A stretch of DNA of 53,791 nucleotides from JBNLBT01 sp050303435 (GTDB lineage: Bacteria; Pseudomonadota; Gammaproteobacteria; Xanthomonadales; Marinicellaceae). Below are positions 1 through 7,959 of this stretch, one piece after another. Within the stretch, counting starts at the first letter, position 1. Each line of letters begins with the position of its first letter. The stretch is taken from NCBI GenBank assembly GCA_050303435.1, contig JBNLBT010000012.1, positions 1 to 53,791 on the forward strand, in the 5' to 3' direction. Position numbers and translations under genes: made by a program. The notes beneath the pieces were generated by a model. The model saw nothing but the letters and a program-made list of their open reading frames with translations. It made no database searches and was not told the origin of the DNA.

Positions 1-72
1 AACTACTAAAAGTAAAATTATCAACAACATAGGTCCTATTGCTTGAACTAAATATATAAATTGTGTATTCAT
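1..72 (-). CDS. Partial hydrophobic ORF at the window edge
   Basis: Reading the minus strand from the ATG at 70-72 gives an uninterrupted ORF that leaves the window at base 1. The visible ~24 residues begin MNTQFIYLVQAIGP and continue almost entirely with Leu, Ile and Val, as at the start of a membrane segment. No good Shine-Dalgarno sequence precedes the ATG. The codons are AT-rich, unlike every gene to the right. It may be the start of a small membrane protein, or a chance ORF in AT-rich DNA. No family is recognised. Confidence 0.22.
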   Translation of the reverse strand, partial: MNTQFIYLVQAIGPMLLIILLLVV

Positions 73-219
73 GATTTTAATTATTTACTGTTACTACTGA
101 TCTTCTGTTTTTTGCCCTGCCTTCATCGCTTGAATTATCAGCAACAGGCTCACTGAACAACAGCGTGACGATAAAAAACCTGATATTAGCATGCGCTTTC
201 TGATATGCCTCAAAAACCC

Positions 220-344
220 CTGACAAGCCCCCTGCCCCCAAGATCAAGGAAGACCCGCATTTTGAAGGCGTGAGCGTACTCCAGTACGTGATCGTCTCAA
301 AATGCGGGTTTGACGCGGAGATTGGGGGTCAGGGGGCTTGTCAG
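220..344. repeat. 125-bp imperfect palindrome (long hairpin)
   Basis: The outer arms, 220-241 and 322-344, begin CTGACAAGCCCCCTG and end CAGGGGGCTTGTCAG; they pair over about 22 bases with one bulge. The middle arms, 253-265 (ACCCGCATTTTGA) and 297-309 (TCAAAATGCGGGT), pair perfectly over 13 bases. The apex, around 275-287, holds CGTACT-CC-AGTACG. The whole element can fold as one long hairpin or cruciform. It abuts the stop codon of the arginine deiminase-like gene at 345, so it could terminate that operon, but there is no T-tract. Its size and layered arms also suit a REP-like or MITE-like mobile repeat. I saw no second copy in the window. Bases 73-219 hold no supported gene. Confidence 0.8.
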
Positions 345-1265
345 TTAGAAAATTTCGCCAACCATACACCGTAAGCTCCCACCAGCTTTTTCAAGCTCAC
401 TCACATCCACCCCATGCAAATCAAAGCCCCAGTCTTCCAGGGTCATGCGGTTTTTGTCGGTGATGGTTTGGAGGGCGGTTTTGCTGAAGAAGATGTCTTT
501 GTCGGTGATGGCGATGCAGTTGCCGACGAAGGCGTGTTTTTCTTCGTTGGAGATTAACAGGGTGCGGCCGGAGTAGAATTCGGCGATGGCGTCGACGACT
601 TTGGGGTCGGCGAAGGCGTCGGGGTTGATGACCACGGCTTTGCCGGCGAGGCAGGCCATGACCACGTTGGTGTGGTATTCGCTGGGTTTGAGGTCGAACT
701 GGAAGGTCAGGTCGAGTTTGAAGCCTTCGTGCAGGGCCATGACGCCGGGTTCGTCGACGCGTTCGGTCATGCCGACGAAGCCGACGTTGCGTGCGCGGTT
801 GGGCACCAGTACGCCGGTCAGTTCGGCCACCGCCTGCAGGTCGGAGATGCCGTATTTCTCGTAGCCGAGCAACTCTTCGAAGAAGGTTTTGATGTCGTCG
901 CGCTGGGTTTCTTTCATGCGGTTTTTGTGCAGCATGGCGCCGACGATGTAGCGTTTGCCGTGGGTGGTGGCGAAGGCGTTGTTGGGGAACACCGCGTCGG
1001 GGGTGTCCGGGGAGCCGGGAAAGGACATCACCGGCACGCCGCACAGCGAGATCTGGCGGGCCAGTTCGGCCTGTTGCACGATCGCGCGGGCCGGGCTGAC
1101 TTCGGCGTCCAGCTGCATGTATTCGTTGTCCTGGGCGGTTTGTTCGTCGATGTAGAAGCCCACCGGCGAGACCATGAAGGCGGCTTTCATGGTGGGCGGA
1201 AATTTGATGGGGTAGGGATTTTCCTGAATGGCTGCCCTGAAATCAGCCGCTGTTTTTACGATCAT
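345..1265 (-). CDS. Arginine deiminase-related amidinohydrolase
   Basis: This 306-residue protein belongs to the guanidino-group modifying superfamily (arginine deiminase, dimethylargininase, CtlX-like citrulline hydrolase), whose members hydrolyse guanidino or ureido groups through a Cys nucleophile. Family landmarks are visible: PDAVFPNNAF near residue 95 (substrate-binding acid and Asn), the His in SEYHTNVV near 200, and the Cys of GGSLRCMVGEIF in the last ten residues. There is no signal peptide, so it should be cytosolic. Its ATG lies inside the end of dusA (23-bp overlap), making it the last gene of the dap/dusA chain. The substrate (arginine, methylarginine, citrulline or acetylated forms) cannot be decided from sequence alone. 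Confidence 0.8.
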   Translation of the reverse strand: MIVKTAADFRAAIQENPYPIKFPPTMKAAFMVSPVGFYIDEQTAQDNEYMQLDAEVSPARAIVQQAELARQISLCGVPVMSFPGSPDTPDAVFPNNAFATTHGKRYIVGAMLHKNRMKETQRDDIKTFFEELLGYEKYGISDLQAVAELTGVLVPNRARNVGFVGMTERVDEPGVMALHEGFKLDLTFQFDLKPSEYHTNVVMACLAGKAVVINPDAFADPKVVDAIAEFYSGRTLLISNEEKHAFVGNCIAITDKDIFFSKTALQTITDKNRMTLEDWGFDLHGVDVSELEKAGGSLRCMVGEIF

Positions 1266-2232
1266 GCGCGATGTACTCTCTGGCTTCTGTGATGACGTTG
1301 AGGTCCCGGCTGCGGCGGCAGGATTCGGTGCTCAGATGGCACTTGAATTTTTTGTTGCCGGGCAGTCCGTGGTAGAGTCCGAGCACCGGCCGGATGAGGC
1401 GGTGCAGCGTTGTGTTTTCGGACAGCCTATTCTCACAGTATTCGCTGTAGAGATCAAGTATCTCGGCGCGGTTTTTCACCGGCGTTTCCGGCCACAAGTG
1501 CATCTGCGTTTGGCGCAGCATCCAGGGGTCGTTCCAGGCCGCGCGGCCGACCATGGCGCCGTCGAAGGTGTGCAGGGTTTCGTTCACTTGCGCGGGCGTT
1601 TCGATGCCGCCGTTGAGCACCACGGTCAGATCCGGGCGCGCGGCCTTGAGGCGCGCGGGGAAAGAATAATCCAGCGGCGGCACCGTGCGGTTTTGTTTCG
1701 GGCTCAGGCCTTTCAGCCAGGCCTTGCGCGCGTGCACGATGAACACCGTGCAGCCGCTGATGTCTGCCACGCGTTCGATGAAGTCGGTGAAGTGTTCGAA
1801 TTGATCGCGTTCGTCCACGCCGATGCGCGTTTTCACGGTCACCGGAATCTCGACCGCAGCGCGCATCGCCGCCACGCATTCGCCGACCAGCGCCGGTTCT
1901 TTCATCAGGCAGGCGCCGAAGCGGCCTTTTTGCACGCGGTCGGACGGACAGCCGACGTTCAGGTTGACCTCGTCGTAGCCCCATTCAGCGGCCAGTTGCG
2001 CGCAGCGCGCCAGATCGGCCGGGTCGGAGCCGCCCAGTTGCAGGGCCAGCGGGTGTTCGGCGGCGTTAAAATCCAGGTGGCGCGCCGGATCGCCGTTGAG
2101 CAAGGCACCGGTGGTGACCATTTCGGTGTACAACAGCGCGTTCGGGGCCAGCAGGCGGTGGAAGTAGCGGCAGTCGCGGTTGGTCCAGTCGAGCATCGGC
2201 GCGACGCACAGCCGGCGGTGCGTGGCGTTCAC
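1243..2232 (-). CDS. dusA: tRNA-dihydrouridine synthase A
   Basis: This is an FMN-dependent enzyme that reduces uridine to dihydrouridine in the tRNA D-loop. The N-terminal CVAPMLDWTNRDCRYFHR is the DusA signature at the start of the TIM barrel. NLNVGCPSDRVQKGRFGACL carries the catalytic Cys (in FGACLM), and VLNGGIETPAQV plus DGAMVGRAAW form the FMN phosphate site. I chose the GTG at 2230-2232, which overlaps the dapE stop as GTGA and gives 329 residues, the usual DusA length. An upstream ATG at 2301 would add 23 Arg/Pro/His-rich residues lying inside dapE and is less likely. The gene is translationally coupled to dapE. Confidence 0.93.
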   Translation of the reverse strand: MNATHRRLCVAPMLDWTNRDCRYFHRLLAPNALLYTEMVTTGALLNGDPARHLDFNAAEHPLALQLGGSDPADLARCAQLAAEWGYDEVNLNVGCPSDRVQKGRFGACLMKEPALVGECVAAMRAAVEIPVTVKTRIGVDERDQFEHFTDFIERVADISGCTVFIVHARKAWLKGLSPKQNRTVPPLDYSFPARLKAARPDLTVVLNGGIETPAQVNETLHTFDGAMVGRAAWNDPWMLRQTQMHLWPETPVKNRAEILDLYSEYCENRLSENTTLHRLIRPVLGLYHGLPGNKKFKCHLSTESCRRSRDLNVITEAREYIAHDRKNSG

Positions 2233-3368
2233 CGGATCATCGCGGCCAGCAGGCGGCGGTAGATGCGCTCGAGCGTCACCAGATCGTCGGTGCGCTGGCA
2301 TTCGTTGACTTTGTGGATGGTGGCATTGAGGCCGCCCAGTTCCATGGTGTGCACGCCGCAGGGCGCGACGAAGCGGCCGTCGGAGGTGCCGCCGGCGGTG
2401 TTGAATTCGGGTTCGCGGCCGGTCTCGGCGTGGATCGCCGCGGCCAGGTGGCGGCGAAACTCGGCGTCCTGACAGTAAAACGGTTCGCCGGAGAGCTGCC
2501 AGGTGAGCGTGTGCTCGAGCTGGTGGCGTTCCAGCAGGGCCTGCAGTTGCATGGCCAGTGATTCGGGCGTGGATTCCGGGCTGTAGCGGAAATTGGCGGT
2601 GATGTGCAGGTCGCCGGGGATCACGTTGCTGGCGCCGGTGCCGGCTTTGAGGTTGGAAATCTGAAAGCTGGTTGGCGGGAAGTCGGCGTTGCCTTCGTCC
2701 CAGCGCGTGCGCCCGAGCTGGTCCAGCAGCGCGGCGGCGCGGAAAATCGGGTTGTCGGCCAGTTGCGGGTAGGCCACGTGGCCCTGCGTGCCGTGGATCA
2801 CCAGATTCAGGTTCAGCGAGCCGCGGCGGCCCACGCGCACGGTGTCGCCGAGCGCCTCACCGCTGGTCGGTTCGCCCACCAGACACCAGTCAAAGGTGCG
2901 GGTTTCGGCGATCATTGGCATGAATTTGCGCACCCCGTCGATGGCCTCGCCCTCCTCGTCGCTGGTCAACATCAGCGCCACGCAGCCGGGGTGATCGGCG
3001 TGGGTTTCGACAAATTGTTCCAGCGCCACCACCATCGCCGCCACCGAACCTTTCATGTCGGCCGCGCCGCGGCCATGCAATACGCCGTCAATGACTTCGC
3101 CGCTCAAAGGATCGTGCGTCCAGTCGGCCAGATCGCCGGCCGGCACCACGTCGGTGTGGCCGAGGAACAGCATCGCCGGGCGGCCTTCGCCGTGCCACCA
3201 CAGCGCGTTGTCAACTTCGCCAAAGCGGCGCTGCATGAACTGAAAGCCGCGGTGCACCAGCCGTTCGGTGATTAAAGCCTGGCAGCCGGCGTCGTCCGGT
3301 GTCCACGAGGGCTTGCGGATCAGCGCCTGGGCCAGTTCGATGACCTGTTGTGCCACCGCGTCGCTCAC
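2229..3368 (-). CDS. dapE: Succinyl-diaminopimelate desuccinylase
   Basis: DapE is a di-zinc M20 amidohydrolase that removes succinate from N-succinyl-LL-diaminopimelate in the lysine and peptidoglycan precursor pathway. With the GTG start at 3366-3368 the protein has 379 residues. Expected metal and catalytic residues fall at H71 (GHTDVVP), D104 (GAADMKG), E138/E139 (SDEEGE), E166 (VGEPTSG) and H352 (TIHKVNE), almost matching the numbering of the characterised enzyme. The start overlaps the yffB stop as GTGA, and dusA follows with another GTGA overlap. dapD is two genes upstream, so consecutive succinylase-branch enzymes are co-transcribed. Confidence 0.95.
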   Translation of the reverse strand: MSDAVAQQVIELAQALIRKPSWTPDDAGCQALITERLVHRGFQFMQRRFGEVDNALWWHGEGRPAMLFLGHTDVVPAGDLADWTHDPLSGEVIDGVLHGRGAADMKGSVAAMVVALEQFVETHADHPGCVALMLTSDEEGEAIDGVRKFMPMIAETRTFDWCLVGEPTSGEALGDTVRVGRRGSLNLNLVIHGTQGHVAYPQLADNPIFRAAALLDQLGRTRWDEGNADFPPTSFQISNLKAGTGASNVIPGDLHITANFRYSPESTPESLAMQLQALLERHQLEHTLTWQLSGEPFYCQDAEFRRHLAAAIHAETGREPEFNTAGGTSDGRFVAPCGVHTMELGGLNATIHKVNECQRTDDLVTLERIYRRLLAAMIR

Positions 3369-3691
3369 AGCGCGGTTTGCCAGTGGTCCGGGGTGAAGCC
3401 GATGAACCACTGCCCATTGATCTCCACCAGTGGCCGTTTGATCAGCGTCGGTTTGGCCAGCACCAGGGCCTCGGTGGGTGCTTCTTTCTCGGCGTCGCTG
3501 AGGGCGCGCCAGCTGGTTGAGCGCCTATTGATCAGTTCGGTGAGGCTGAAGTGCTGCAGGAATTCACCCAGCAAGGCTTTATCCAGGCCGTCGGCGCGGT
3601 AGTCGTGCAGCGAGGCCGACACGCCGCGTTGCACCGCCCAGCCCAGCGCCGCGCGCACTTTGTCGCAGTTTTTGATGCCGTAGATGTTCAT
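3365..3691 (-). CDS. yffB: ArsC/Spx-fold small protein, YffB type
   Basis: This 108-residue thioredoxin-fold protein is of the ArsC/Spx/MgsR class. A single N-terminal Cys sits in IYGIKNCDKVRAAL (C9) with no second CXXC cysteine. The C-terminal half has the family pattern RPLVEINGQWFIGFTPDHW. In E. coli and Xanthomonas relatives this gene is the neighbour of dapE, and here it lies between dapD and dapE with 4-bp overlaps on both sides (ATGA with dapD, GTGA with dapE). The family is often annotated arsenate reductase, but YffB-type proteins are not shown to act on arsenate. The context points to a conserved but unknown role near diaminopimelate synthesis. Confidence 0.85.
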   Translation of the reverse strand: MNIYGIKNCDKVRAALGWAVQRGVSASLHDYRADGLDKALLGEFLQHFSLTELINRRSTSWRALSDAEKEAPTEALVLAKPTLIKRPLVEINGQWFIGFTPDHWQTAL

Positions 3692-4506
3692 GAGCGGAGC
3701 AATTCGTTGATTGAGGTTTTGCTGCGGGTTTTTTCATCCACGCGCTTGACGATCACCGCGCAGGCCAGCGAATGGCTGCCGTCGGCGGCGGGCAATGAGC
3801 CGGGCACCACCACCGAGCCGGGCGGCACGTAACCGTAGCTGACCTCGCCGCTGGCGCGGTCGTAGATTTTGGTGCTCTGGCCGATGTACACGCCCATCGA
3901 AATCACCGAGCCGGCGCCGACGCGCACGCCTTCAACGATTTCCGAGCGCGCGCCGATGAAGCAGCCGTCTTCGATGATCGTCGGCGCGGCCTGCAATGGC
4001 TCCAAAACGCCGCCGATGCCGACGCCGCCGGACAGGTGCACGTTGGCACCGATCTGCGCGCAGGAGGCGACCGTGACCCAGGTGTCGACCATGGTGCCGG
4101 CGCCGACGTAGGCGCCAATGTTCACATACGAGGGCATGCACACCACGCCCTGGCCGAGGAAGGCGCCGCGGCGCACGGTGGCCGGCGGCACGATGCGCGC
4201 GCCGATGGCCTTGAATTCTTCTTCGTCGGCGTCGAGAAAGCGGCACGGCACTTTGTCCCAGTAGTTGCCGACGGTGCCTTCCATGACTTCGTTGGGCTGG
4301 ATGGCGAAATACAGCAACACCGCTTTTTTCGCCCATTCGTTGACGCGCCAGTCGCCGTCCACCGGTTCGGCCACGCGCAGGCGGCCCTCTTCCAGCAGGT
4401 CCAGGGTCTGCTCCACGGCTTCGGAGCAAAAGCCCTGCAACTCGGCGCGCGACATGTTTTCGCGGCCGTCCCAGGCCTGTTCAATCAAGGTTTGTAAATC
4501 GTTCAT
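3688..4506 (-). CDS. dapD: Tetrahydrodipicolinate N-succinyltransferase
   Basis: DapD transfers succinyl from succinyl-CoA to tetrahydrodipicolinate, the committed step of the succinylase branch to meso-diaminopimelate and lysine. The protein has 272 residues, normal for the gammaproteobacterial enzyme. An alpha-helical N-terminal third (through about residue 105) is followed by left-handed beta-helix hexapeptide repeats: IGAYVGAGTMVDTWVTVAS, AQIGANVHLSGGVGIGG and IIEDGCFIGARSEIVEG. The stop overlaps yffB by 4 bp. Upstream, 86 bp separate it from the glnD stop, so it may have its own promoter or be read from glnD. Confidence 0.96.
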   Translation of the reverse strand: MNDLQTLIEQAWDGRENMSRAELQGFCSEAVEQTLDLLEEGRLRVAEPVDGDWRVNEWAKKAVLLYFAIQPNEVMEGTVGNYWDKVPCRFLDADEEEFKAIGARIVPPATVRRGAFLGQGVVCMPSYVNIGAYVGAGTMVDTWVTVASCAQIGANVHLSGGVGIGGVLEPLQAAPTIIEDGCFIGARSEIVEGVRVGAGSVISMGVYIGQSTKIYDRASGEVSYGYVPPGSVVVPGSLPAADGSHSLACAVIVKRVDEKTRSKTSINELLRS

Positions 4507-4592
4507 GGCGGTGTGTTTGTGTCGTTATTTCAAGTGTTTGACCCGCGGCTTTGCGGCGCGCGGGGCCGTTCCGCATTATACCCGCTCGCTGC

Positions 4593-7079
4593 TCAGATTA
4601 CATCCATCAGCTGGGTCTTGAGGCGGCGTTCCAGCGCAGAATCCAGCGCCCGGCCGTTGTGCGAAACCCAGAACACGTCTTCCACGCGGGTGCCGAAGGT
4701 GGCGACTTTGGCGCCGTGGATGGCGATGCCGAATTCGAGGAACACGCCGGACACGTCGATCAGCAGGCCGGGGTGGTTGGTGCACACCAGGTCCAGGCGG
4801 CTCTCGTCGGGGTTGCGCCCGGGCGAACATTTGATCTGCGGCTGCACAGTGAAATGGCGGTCGCGGCGCGGCATGCGGTGTTGCCGCGGCGCGCGCTCTG
4901 AGTGCTGCGTGCGCATCAGTTCGGACAGTTCCTGCAGCAGCGCCTCAACGCGCGCGGCTTCCGGCTCGCCGAGGCAGTGAAAGGTGTCGGCCACGCGGCC
5001 GCCTTCGAGGTTTTTCAGATCCGCGCTGACGATTTCAAAACGGTGCGCGCCGATGATCAGCGCGATGCCGCGGAACAGGCCGTCGAAATCATCGCCCTGC
5101 ACGGAAAACTCCAGGCCGTCGTCGTGCCGCCGGATCAACTGCGCGGGCGCATCGCCCGCGGCGGCAATGCGTTCGGCGTCGGGCGGCAGGCTGGCCGCGC
5201 GGCGGTCCAGCAAAGCCTCTTCGCCGGCGCGCCCGAGGCGGTCGGCGGTTTTCAGGTACAGCTCCTGCAACAGGCTGTCCTTGAAGGAGTTCCACAGATT
5301 CGGGTTGGTGCCGGTGATGTCGGCCACGGTCAGCAGGTACAGCGCGTCCAGGCGTTCGGCCTCGCCCACGTGGCGGGCGAAATCGTCCAGCACCTGGGCG
5401 TCGCTTAAATCCTGTTTTTGCGCCACCACGCTCATGAGCAGGTGGTTGGCCACCAGCCAGGCGATCAGTTCGCCCTGCGCTTCGGGCAACGCGTGCGCGC
5501 GGCTGAATTCACGCGCGTCGGCGGCACCAATTGCCGAATGATCGCCGCCGCGGCCCTTGCCGATGTCATGAAACAGGCCGGCCAGATACAGCGCGCGCGG
5601 TTCGGCCACGCGTGCGGCGATGCGGTTGGCCAGCGCGTGTTCAGAGTCGCCGGTGAGCATGGCCTCGAGGTTGCGAATCACAAACAGCGTGTGTTCGTCT
5701 ACGGTGTAGATGTGAAACAGGTCGTATTGCATGCGCCCGACGATGCGCGCGAAATTCGGCAGGTAGCGCGGCAGGATGCCCAGCCGGCTCATGCGCACCA
5801 GTTGCAGATACACGCGATCGCGCGCGTCGAACAGGCGGATGAACTGCGCGCGCACCGCCGCATCGCTGCGAAAATCGTCGTCCAGCGCCGCCAGGTTGAG
5901 GCGGATGTGGCGCGCGGTGTTGGCGCGCACGCCTTCCAGCTGCGCGTCGCTCTGCAGCAGGTGAAACAGTTCAAACCACACCGAGCGGTCGCGCGCCAGC
6001 AAGGCCGGGTCGTTGATGTCGATGTAGTCGTTGACCGCGCGAAAATGCTTTGAGGGCAACTCGCGCACGCGTTCGCTGCCGTCGGTGAGGATGTTTTCCT
6101 TGAACAATTGCAGCAGGCGCAGATTGAGGCGTTCCAGGCGCATCGCGTTGCGGTAGTAATCCTGCATGAAACGCTCCACCGCCAGCTGGTGTTCCGCGTC
6201 GCGGTAGCCGAGCAATTCGGCCACGCCTTTCTGTTGATCGAACAGCAGCCGGTCTTCCTTGCGCTGCGCCAGAGAATGCAGCGCAAAGCGCACCTGCCAC
6301 AGCCAGTGCCGGCCCTTGTCCAGCGCCATGTATTCGTGTTCGCGCAAAAAACCGGCGTCGACCAGGCCGTGCATCGAGGCCACGCGGTAATGCCGCTGCG
6401 CCACCCACTGCACCATCTGGATGTCGCGCAGGCCGCCGGGGCCTTCCTTGATGTTGGGTTCCAAATGATAGGCCGAATCGCCGCAGGTTTTGTGGCGGCG
6501 CTGTTGTTCGGCGTATTTGGCCTGAAAGAATTCGCGCCCGGGCCAGATGTGGTCGGCGTCGGTGGCCGCGCGCATGGCCTTGTACAACGGCTTGTCGCCG
6601 GTGATGAAACGCGCTTCCATCAGGTTGGTCGCCACGGTCACGTCATTGCGCGCCTGTTCAACGCATTCGTCCACGGTGCGCACCGCGTGGCCCGGCTCCA
6701 GGCCGGCGTCCCACAAATCGCGCACGAACTGTTCAATGGCGGCGTTGGCGCCGGGGGTTTCGCTGAGAATGAGCAGGTCCACGTCGGAATGCGGCTGCAT
6801 GTCGCCGCGGCCGAAGCCGCCGACCGCCACCAGCGCCAAGCCCCTGGCCGGAAAAGCGCGCCGCTGCCACAGATTGAGCACCGCCTGTTCCACCGCCCAG
6901 CCGCGCAAACTCACCAGGCGGGCGATGTCCACGCCGGCGCGAAAATCGGCCAGCAATTGTGCGTCGGCCTGTTTCAAGGCCGCGCGGATTGCACCCAGCG
7001 CATCGGGCTCACTCGGCGGCGGCAGGGCCAGCACGTTGAGCACATGTTCGGCATCCACCGGGGGCACCAGCAAGGCCAT
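4593..7079 (-). CDS. glnD: PII uridylyltransferase/uridylyl-removing enzyme
   Basis: GlnD is the bifunctional nitrogen sensor that uridylylates PII proteins when glutamine is low and removes UMP when it is high. The order of domains is a nucleotidyltransferase with GGFGRGDMQPHSDVDLLIL near residues 75-95, a middle helical domain, an HD hydrolase domain with LFHDIGKGRGGDHS near 440, and two ACT glutamine-sensing domains in the last ~160 residues (TDNHPG-like loop LVCTNHPGLLIDVSGVF). I chose the ATG at 7077-7079, 8 bp after the map stop, giving 828 residues. The longer reading begins inside map with an implausible Arg/His-rich stretch. The map-glnD-dapD order is typical for this lineage. Confidence 0.94.
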   Translation of the reverse strand: MALLVPPVDAEHVLNVLALPPPSEPDALGAIRAALKQADAQLLADFRAGVDIARLVSLRGWAVEQAVLNLWQRRAFPARGLALVAVGGFGRGDMQPHSDVDLLILSETPGANAAIEQFVRDLWDAGLEPGHAVRTVDECVEQARNDVTVATNLMEARFITGDKPLYKAMRAATDADHIWPGREFFQAKYAEQQRRHKTCGDSAYHLEPNIKEGPGGLRDIQMVQWVAQRHYRVASMHGLVDAGFLREHEYMALDKGRHWLWQVRFALHSLAQRKEDRLLFDQQKGVAELLGYRDAEHQLAVERFMQDYYRNAMRLERLNLRLLQLFKENILTDGSERVRELPSKHFRAVNDYIDINDPALLARDRSVWFELFHLLQSDAQLEGVRANTARHIRLNLAALDDDFRSDAAVRAQFIRLFDARDRVYLQLVRMSRLGILPRYLPNFARIVGRMQYDLFHIYTVDEHTLFVIRNLEAMLTGDSEHALANRIAARVAEPRALYLAGLFHDIGKGRGGDHSAIGAADAREFSRAHALPEAQGELIAWLVANHLLMSVVAQKQDLSDAQVLDDFARHVGEAERLDALYLLTVADITGTNPNLWNSFKDSLLQELYLKTADRLGRAGEEALLDRRAASLPPDAERIAAAGDAPAQLIRRHDDGLEFSVQGDDFDGLFRGIALIIGAHRFEIVSADLKNLEGGRVADTFHCLGEPEAARVEALLQELSELMRTQHSERAPRQHRMPRRDRHFTVQPQIKCSPGRNPDESRLDLVCTNHPGLLIDVSGVFLEFGIAIHGAKVATFGTRVEDVFWVSHNGRALDSALERRLKTQLMDVI

Positions 7080-7087
7080 GGGCTGCG

Positions 7088-7858
7088 CTACAACGGGTGT
7101 TGTTCGGACAGGGTCAGCACGTCGAATCCGTCGTCGGTGACCGCCAGGGTGTGCTCCCATTGCGCCGATAAGGAGCGGTCTTTGGTGACTGCGGTCCAGC
7201 CGTCGCTGAGCACTTTGCAGAAGCGTTTGCCGGCGTTGATCATCGGCTCAATGGTGAAGGTCATGCCCGGCTCCAGCACCAGGCCGGTGCCGGCGCGGCC
7301 GTAGTGCAGCACCTGCGGCGCTTCGTGAAACACCTGGCCGATGCCGTGGCCGCAGAATTCACGCACCACGCTGAAGCGGTGTTTGTGCGCGTGGTTCTGG
7401 ATCGCCTCGCCGATGTCACCCAGACGCACGCCGGGGCGCACCATTTCGATGCCGATTTTCATCGCCTCGTAGGTCACTTCGACCAGTTTTCTGGCGCGCG
7501 CCGACGGTTTGCCGACCTGGAACATCCTGCTCGTGTCGCCGTGCCAGCCGTCCTTGATCACGGTGATGTCGACGTTGACGATGTCACCCTCTTTGAGCAA
7601 TTTATCGTGCGAAGGGATGCCGTGGCAGATCACGTGATTGATCGAGGTGCAAATCGATTTGGGAAAGCCGCGGTAGTTCAGCGGCGCCGGAATCGCCTGT
7701 TGTGTTTCGGTGATGTAGCGGTGGCAGATGTCGTCCAGCTCACCGGTGCTGACGCCCGGTTTGATGTGCGCCCCGATCATGTCCAGCACGTCCGCGGCGA
7801 GGCGGCCGGCGACGCGCATTTGTTCAATTTCCTGTTGCGATTTGATGCTCACCGACAT
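7088..7858 (-). CDS. map: Methionine aminopeptidase type I
   Basis: Map removes the initiator Met from nascent proteins whose second residue is small. With the ATG at 7856-7858 the protein starts MSVSIKSQQEIEQMRVAGRL and has 256 residues, normal for type I. Metal ligands are visible in order: Asp in VNVDITVIKDGW, Asp in WHGDTSRMF, His in CGHGIGQVFHEAP, Glu in FTIEPMI and Glu in QWEHTLAVT. The upstream in-frame ATG at 7912 would add 18 residues not expected in the family. It is divergent from hemB with about 100 bp between the starts, and heads the map-glnD-dap-dusA series. Confidence 0.94.
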   Translation of the reverse strand: MSVSIKSQQEIEQMRVAGRLAADVLDMIGAHIKPGVSTGELDDICHRYITETQQAIPAPLNYRGFPKSICTSINHVICHGIPSHDKLLKEGDIVNVDITVIKDGWHGDTSRMFQVGKPSARARKLVEVTYEAMKIGIEMVRPGVRLGDIGEAIQNHAHKHRFSVVREFCGHGIGQVFHEAPQVLHYGRAGTGLVLEPGMTFTIEPMINAGKRFCKVLSDGWTAVTKDRSLSAQWEHTLAVTDDGFDVLTLSEQHPL

Positions 7859-7959
7859 GGCGTATTCAGAGTTTTTCAATGCCACGAAGTTTACATTAAT
7901 TCGACCCAACAATCAGTAAATTCAGGTAAAATCCGGTCTTTTAAACAAAACGACAACGC

